Positions 60,301 to 64,000 of a stretch of 64,000 nucleotides of DNA are shown piece by piece. Numbering within the stretch: position 1 is the first letter of the stretch; every line of letters starts with the position of its first letter. A program made the position numbers and the translations under genes. The notes beneath the pieces were generated by a model. The model made no database searches. It worked only from the letters and a program-made list of their open reading frames with translations, and was not told where the DNA came from. This stretch comes from Maribacter aquimaris (GTDB taxonomy: Bacteria; Bacteroidota; Bacteroidia; Flavobacteriales; Flavobacteriaceae). The stretch lies in contig NZ_JABTCF010000006.1 of NCBI RefSeq assembly GCF_014596745.1, positions 62,001-126,000 of the forward strand. Reading direction: 5' to 3'.

Positions 60301-60801
60301 ATGAAACATTACATTTTATCCCTGTTTTTCCTCATCGGGTTTTCCTGTTTAGGCCAAAAGACTTCCCATGATTTCTGGAACAATGTGCGTTTTGGAGGCG
60401 GCATCGGTTTGGGCTTTACCAATGAAAGTTTCAATGCTTCGATTTCACCAAGTGCCATATATCAAGTGAATGACCAGTTCGCCACGGGGGCTAGCCTCAA
60501 TTTCAATTATGCCAAATTCAACGAAGACAAATTATTTGCCTATGGCGGTAGTATATTATCGCTTTACAACCCTATCCCCAACATTCAATTATCAGGGGAA
60601 CTGGAACAATTGAGAATCAATAGGACGTATGCACTGGACGGGGGCAACAGGGAAGATAATTATTGGTCCCCGGCACTTTTCCTCGGTATAGGTTATAGCA
60701 ACCAGAATGTGACCTTCGGTCTTCGATATGATGTATTATACGATGATGACAAAAGCATTTATGCCAATGCATTAATGCCTTTTGTACGCGTCTATTTTTA
60801 G
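60301..60801 (+). CDS. Small outer-membrane beta-barrel protein, function unknown
   Basis: 166 residues with a signal peptide (to GQK, about 19 aa). Then about eight amphipathic strands follow (VRFGGGIGLGFTN, NASISPSAIYQV, FATGASLNFNYAKF, IQLSGELEQLRIN, SPALFLGIGYS, VTFGLRYDVLYD), ending in MPFVRVYF with the C-terminal aromatic expected of a barrel. It is divergent from odhA. Homologues next to odhA are, I believe, sometimes annotated as an alpha-ketoglutarate decarboxylase, but nothing here supports enzymatic activity. Confidence 0.8.
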   Translation: MKHYILSLFFLIGFSCLGQKTSHDFWNNVRFGGGIGLGFTNESFNASISPSAIYQVNDQFATGASLNFNYAKFNEDKLFAYGGSILSLYNPIPNIQLSGELEQLRINRTYALDGGNREDNYWSPALFLGIGYSNQNVTFGLRYDVLYDDDKSIYANALMPFVRVYF

Positions 60802-61154
60802 GAGGAGTATTTATCTTTTAACCAGACTTTTTGGAACTCCCTTTTCAAGACCAGCAACGAAACCTGTTCGGCAACCTCAACGGCATCGGTTACATGAATC
60901 TGTTTAAAGGATTTTTCCGGTACATCGACCACATAGAGTAGATTGAGATAATCGGTGAATTTCTCCATGATCAAAAAATAAATCTTCTCATGCATGAAGA
61001 CCCGTAGGTGTCCAGGGGAAACAGTATCGGCAAGGTCAATGGGGATATTCGCAAGCCCAAAATCCTTCTTTACCTGAATCACCAACTTGCCGTAAAGGTT
61101 TTCAGATTCGGCGTTCGCCAAAAGCTCATTGCTATCTACAAAATCAAGTTCCAT
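60798..61154 (-). CDS. Conserved-looking cytosolic protein, function unknown
   Basis: 118 residues, no signal peptide or membrane helix, mixed alpha/beta (MELDFVDSNELLANAESENLYGKL... reads as strand-helix). I do not recognise the family. It overlaps the end of the convergent barrel gene by 4 bp and lies 96 bp after galE on the same strand, possibly in the same transcript. Confidence 0.65.
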   Translation of the reverse strand: MELDFVDSNELLANAESENLYGKLVIQVKKDFGLANIPIDLADTVSPGHLRVFMHEKIYFLIMEKFTDYLNLLYVVDVPEKSFKQIHVTDAVEVAEQVSLLVLKREFQKVWLKDKYSS

Positions 61155-61250
61155 AAACTAAATACGTTTCCCAAACTGTTTTTGGTTTATTCCTTTCTAT
61201 CCCAACCTATGAATCGGCTTTGCAAAACAGACAGGAATCACCCCTTACAT

Positions 61251-62267
61251 TCAGCTTCTAATCTTTTGTTCCCAGTCCCAAGCTGATTTCATCGCCTCAT
61301 CCAGGGTAAATTGTGCTTTCCATCCAAGCTCTTCATTGGCTAGGGTGGTATCGGCATAGGCCGAAGTGATGTCCCCAGGTCTTCTATCCACAATTTTATA
61401 ATTGAGTTTTTTACCTGACACCTTTTCAAAACTTTTGATTACCTCAAGAACAGTGCTTCCTTTTCCCGTACCTACATTAAATACCTCGTAATTCGTCTTG
61501 TTCTTCCCGGCCAATAAACGCTGAAGTGCAACAACATGGGCTTTTGCCAAATCCACCACATAGATGTAATCACGTACACAAGTACCATCTGAAGTAGGAT
61601 AATCGTCACCAAAAACCGACAACTGTTCCCGTAGCCCCATCCCCGTCTGTGTAATGAATGGCACGAGGTTTTGTGGTACCCCAATGGGTAATTCCCCTAT
61701 CTCGGAACTGGGATGGGCCCCCATAGGATTGAAATAACGCAAGGCAATGGCATTTAAGCCTTCGGTGACCTTGCAGGTGTCCCTGATGATCTCCTCGCCC
61801 ATTTGCTTGGTATTACCATAAGGCGATTCTGCAGCCTTAACAGGAGCATCCTCATTAATAGGCATAGTATCTGCCTGACCATAAACGGTACAACTAGAAC
61901 TGAATATGAAACTGGATTTCGATTTCCTTGATAGTTCCTTCAATAAATAAATAAGGGTACCAATATTGTTTTCATAATACAACAAGGGTTTTTCAACACT
62001 TTCCCCGACGGCTTTTGATGCCGCAAAGTGAATTACACCTTGCACATCGGCATGTCTTTTGAAAAACTCCTCCACCTTTGATTTTTCCTTTAAATCAATT
62101 TTTTCGAACAATGGTCTCTTCCCTGTTATCGCAGTGATACCATCGAGTACTTTTTCAGAGGAATTGGAACAATCATCAATAATAACGACCTCATACCCTT
62201 CATTCTGAAGCTCTACTACGGTATGGGAGCCTATAAACCCCAATCCACCTGTTACCAATACTTTCAT
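61251..62267 (-). CDS. galE: UDP-glucose 4-epimerase
   Basis: Interconverts UDP-glucose and UDP-galactose (and often the N-acetyl forms) for envelope polysaccharides. The 338-aa extended-SDR protein has the NAD-binding GGLGFIGSHTVVEL at the N-terminus, FSSSCTVYG, the YGNTK catalytic Tyr-x3-Lys (near residue 150), RYFNPMGAHPSSEIGE, and the DYIYVVDLAKAHV segment. It lies 46 bp after the aminotransferase gene, so the two are probably cotranscribed. Confidence 0.96.
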   Translation of the reverse strand: MKVLVTGGLGFIGSHTVVELQNEGYEVVIIDDCSNSSEKVLDGITAITGKRPLFEKIDLKEKSKVEEFFKRHADVQGVIHFAASKAVGESVEKPLLYYENNIGTLIYLLKELSRKSKSSFIFSSSCTVYGQADTMPINEDAPVKAAESPYGNTKQMGEEIIRDTCKVTEGLNAIALRYFNPMGAHPSSEIGELPIGVPQNLVPFITQTGMGLREQLSVFGDDYPTSDGTCVRDYIYVVDLAKAHVVALQRLLAGKNKTNYEVFNVGTGKGSTVLEVIKSFEKVSGKKLNYKIVDRRPGDITSAYADTTLANEELGWKAQFTLDEAMKSAWDWEQKIRS

Positions 62268-62313
62268 CTAATCTTGTTTATTTTGAAATTCAATTCTATT
62301 AAAAGTGCGTTTA

Positions 62314-63468
62314 TTAGCCATTAACAAAATGGATAACCGTTTCTGTGATAAAATCTATTTGTTCTTCATCGAGTTCGGTATGCATAGGAAGTGAAATAAC
62401 CTCTTTCACCAATTGATTGGTCACAGGGAAATCCGCTTCACTATACCGTTCATCCGCATAGGCTTTTTGACTATGTAATGGTATGGGATAATACACCCCA
62501 CATGGAATTTGTTTTTCCCCCAAGTGGGCTACCAAGGCATCCCGTTTTCCATTGGTAATACGCAACGTGTACTGATGAAAGACATGACAGTCACAGGTAT
62601 CACAAATTTCACCACAATTGTTCACGGTCACAGGAACAACAATATGTTCTTGACCTTTAAATGCTTTTGAATATGCCCGTGCCGCTTTTCTACGAGCATC
62701 GCAATAGCTATCCAAAAGCGGAAGCTTTGCCCTAAGGACAGCGGCCTGAATGGAGTCTAGACGTGAATTCACACCCACAACATCATGATGGTACCTTTCG
62801 TACATACCATGGTTCACAATGCCCCTAATGGTGTGCGCCAAAGCATCATCATTAGTGAAAATCGCACCTCCATCGCCATAGCATCCCAAGTTTTTAGAAG
62901 GGAAAAATGAAGTGGCACCCACATGACCAATAGTTCCGGCCATTTGTTTTGAACCATCGTCCCACTTATACGTGGCTCCAATGGCTTGGGCATTATCCTC
63001 AATAACAAATAAATCGTGTTTCTTGGCCAAGGCCATAATGGCATCCATATTGGCACATTGACCAAATAGGTGTACGGGGACAATCGCCTTTGTCTTTGGG
63101 GTTATTGCCCGCTCTGCTGCTTCAATATCGATATTAAAGGTATCTTTTTCGACATCGACCAAAACCGGTGTCAATTGGAGCAAGGCAACTACCTCAACGG
63201 TGGCCGCAAAGGTGAAATCCACGGTAATAACCTCATCACCGGGCTGCAATCCTAAACACATCATGGCTATTTGTAATGCATCCGTACCGTTGGCACAGGG
63301 TATCACATGTTTAACCCCTAAATATTCCTCCAGTTCCTTTTGAAAGGCGTGCACTTCGGGACCATTGATAAATGCCGAAGTATCCAGAACATTTGATATC
63401 GATGAGTTTATTTGCTCTTTGATGGATTGGTATTGACCATTTAGGTCAACCATTTGTATTTTTCGCAT
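62314..63468 (-). CDS. DegT/DnrJ/EryC1/StrS family sugar aminotransferase
   Basis: A PLP enzyme that aminates a nucleotide-linked keto-sugar in lipopolysaccharide or O-antigen precursor synthesis. I use the ATG at 63468 (MRKIQMVDLNGQY) over a TTG at 63474. Features: CANGTDALQIAMMCLG, EVITVDFTFAATVEVV, the PLP-phosphate and Asp site VIEDNAQAIGATY, and the Schiff-base lysine in SFFPSKNLGCYGDGG (near residue 192). An unusual CGEICDTCDCHVFHQYTL insertion puts four Cys next to the conserved H-x-YT segment and might bind metal. Exact sugar substrate not determinable. Confidence 0.93.
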   Translation of the reverse strand: MRKIQMVDLNGQYQSIKEQINSSISNVLDTSAFINGPEVHAFQKELEEYLGVKHVIPCANGTDALQIAMMCLGLQPGDEVITVDFTFAATVEVVALLQLTPVLVDVEKDTFNIDIEAAERAITPKTKAIVPVHLFGQCANMDAIMALAKKHDLFVIEDNAQAIGATYKWDDGSKQMAGTIGHVGATSFFPSKNLGCYGDGGAIFTNDDALAHTIRGIVNHGMYERYHHDVVGVNSRLDSIQAAVLRAKLPLLDSYCDARRKAARAYSKAFKGQEHIVVPVTVNNCGEICDTCDCHVFHQYTLRITNGKRDALVAHLGEKQIPCGVYYPIPLHSQKAYADERYSEADFPVTNQLVKEVISLPMHTELDEEQIDFITETVIHFVNG

Positions 63469-63494
63469 CTGCAAGTTTTAGCATAGTAACAGTG

Positions 63495-63502
63495 CAAAAA
63501 TA
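63495..63502 (-). promoter_or_regulatory. -7 box of the aminotransferase-galE transcript
   Basis: On the minus strand TATTTTTG matches TAnnTTTG. Predicted start near 63489, about 21 nt before the ATG. No clear -33. Confidence 0.5.
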
Positions 63503-63550
63503 AGGAACAATTCTGGAAAGAAACGTATTTTAGCCACAAACCATAACCAA

Positions 63551-64000
63551 GTGAATCATATCTACAATCTTATCGCACAAATCACGTGGTTCTTCTTGAA
63601 AATAGTAGCATTTTTCCATCCAAAAATCAAACTATTCGTTCAAGGCAGAAAAGACACTTTCCCTATACTACAAAAGGCCATTGATAAAAAAAGGGATGTT
63701 ATCTGGTTTCATGTTGCCTCATTGGGGGAATTTGAACAGGGCCTTCCTGTCATGGAAAAAATCAAAGCCGAATACCCTAGTTACCAAATACTGATCAGCT
63801 TTTTTTCCCCCTCCGGCTACGAGGTGAAAAAAAACACACCCGTGGCAGATGCCGTCATCTATCTACCCATCGACACCCTGGACAACGCCAAACGGTTTAT
63901 AGCCTCGGTCAATCCCAAGCTAGCGATATTCGTCAAATATGAAATTTGGCCCAATTATTTAAAAGTTTTGGGCGACAATAACATCCCGACTGTTTTGATA
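63551..64000 (+). CDS. waaA: 3-deoxy-D-manno-octulosonic acid (Kdo) transferase, N-terminal part (runs off the window)
   Basis: Starts at GTG (VNHIYNLIAQITWFF) and stays open for 150 codons to the window end. The N-terminal hydrophobic anchor (about 5-22) is followed by a GT-B domain with QGRKD, the hallmark WFHVASLGEFEQGLPV (with the conserved Glu), ILISFFSPSGYEV and FVKYEIWPNYL. This is the family that attaches Kdo to lipid A precursors at the inner membrane. No in-frame ATG precedes or closely follows the GTG. It is divergent from the aminotransferase gene, consistent with an envelope-glycan locus. Confidence 0.93.
   Translation, partial: MNHIYNLIAQITWFFLKIVAFFHPKIKLFVQGRKDTFPILQKAIDKKRDVIWFHVASLGEFEQGLPVMEKIKAEYPSYQILISFFSPSGYEVKKNTPVADAVIYLPIDTLDNAKRFIASVNPKLAIFVKYEIWPNYLKVLGDNNIPTVLI

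Noticed and set aside
1-64000. CRISPR arrays, prophage, intact insertion sequences or rRNA genes
   Set aside because: No regularly spaced short repeats, no transposase, integrase or phage structural genes, and no rRNA-like sequence were found on reading both strands.

Overview
The window is a gene-dense chromosomal segment of a (probably marine) Flavobacteriia member of Bacteroidota. The evidence is an alternative complex III (actABCDEF) joined to coxBA, a type IX secretion sorting domain, DUF2723, DUF2807 and DUF5916 proteins, duplicated ExbD genes, and promoters of the Bacteroidota type (TTTG about 19 bp before TAnnTTTG). Shine-Dalgarno sequences are generally absent. I see no rRNA operon, CRISPR array, prophage or intact insertion sequence.

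Layout. 1-4.3 kb: end of an unknown gene, ruvB, pckA, and a DUF2807 protein. 4.4-16.2 kb (minus): one respiratory operon, actA-B-C-D-E-F then coxB-coxA, which moves electrons from menaquinol to an aa3-type oxidase. 16.3-21.4 kb: a SPOR protein and, on the minus strand, rimP-nusA-infB. 21.6-30.2 kb: a cation/proton antiporter, tRNA-Gln, a large DUF2723 membrane protein, a cysteine-less thioredoxin-fold protein, a metallophosphoesterase, cutC, and an exported glycosylasparaginase. 30.3-36.9 kb: polA, a minimal T9SS-sorted protein, a lipoprotein and a DUF5916 outer-membrane protein. 37-44.2 kb: rplM-rpsI, rpsB-tsf, pyrH-frr and an RND/MMPL-type transporter. 44.5-48 kb: asnS, rpoN and a PAP2-like membrane protein. 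48-56 kb: an exbB / 4-TM protein / exbD / exbD unit with a beta-barrel gene beyond its terminator, tRNA-Ser, ansA, tatD and a retropepsin-like gene. This block is flanked by two direct copies of a dispersed bipartite repeat. 56-60.1 kb: odhB and odhA of the 2-oxoglutarate dehydrogenase complex. 60.3-64 kb: a small barrel protein, an unknown gene, galE, a sugar aminotransferase and the start of waaA (Kdo transferase), an envelope-polysaccharide neighbourhood.

Most of the window is conserved housekeeping DNA. The most interesting signals are: the same helix-hairpin-helix tail fused to the respiratory subunit ActC and to ribosomal protein S2; a strongly structured leader before rpsB; a perfect hairpin in the rimP leader; the bipartite repeat pair (blocks A and B) with a nested palindrome and apparently conserved minus-strand reading; a thioredoxin fold without its CxxC; and a protein that is little more than a T9SS sorting signal. 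I did not find a clear-cut new defence or mobile system.
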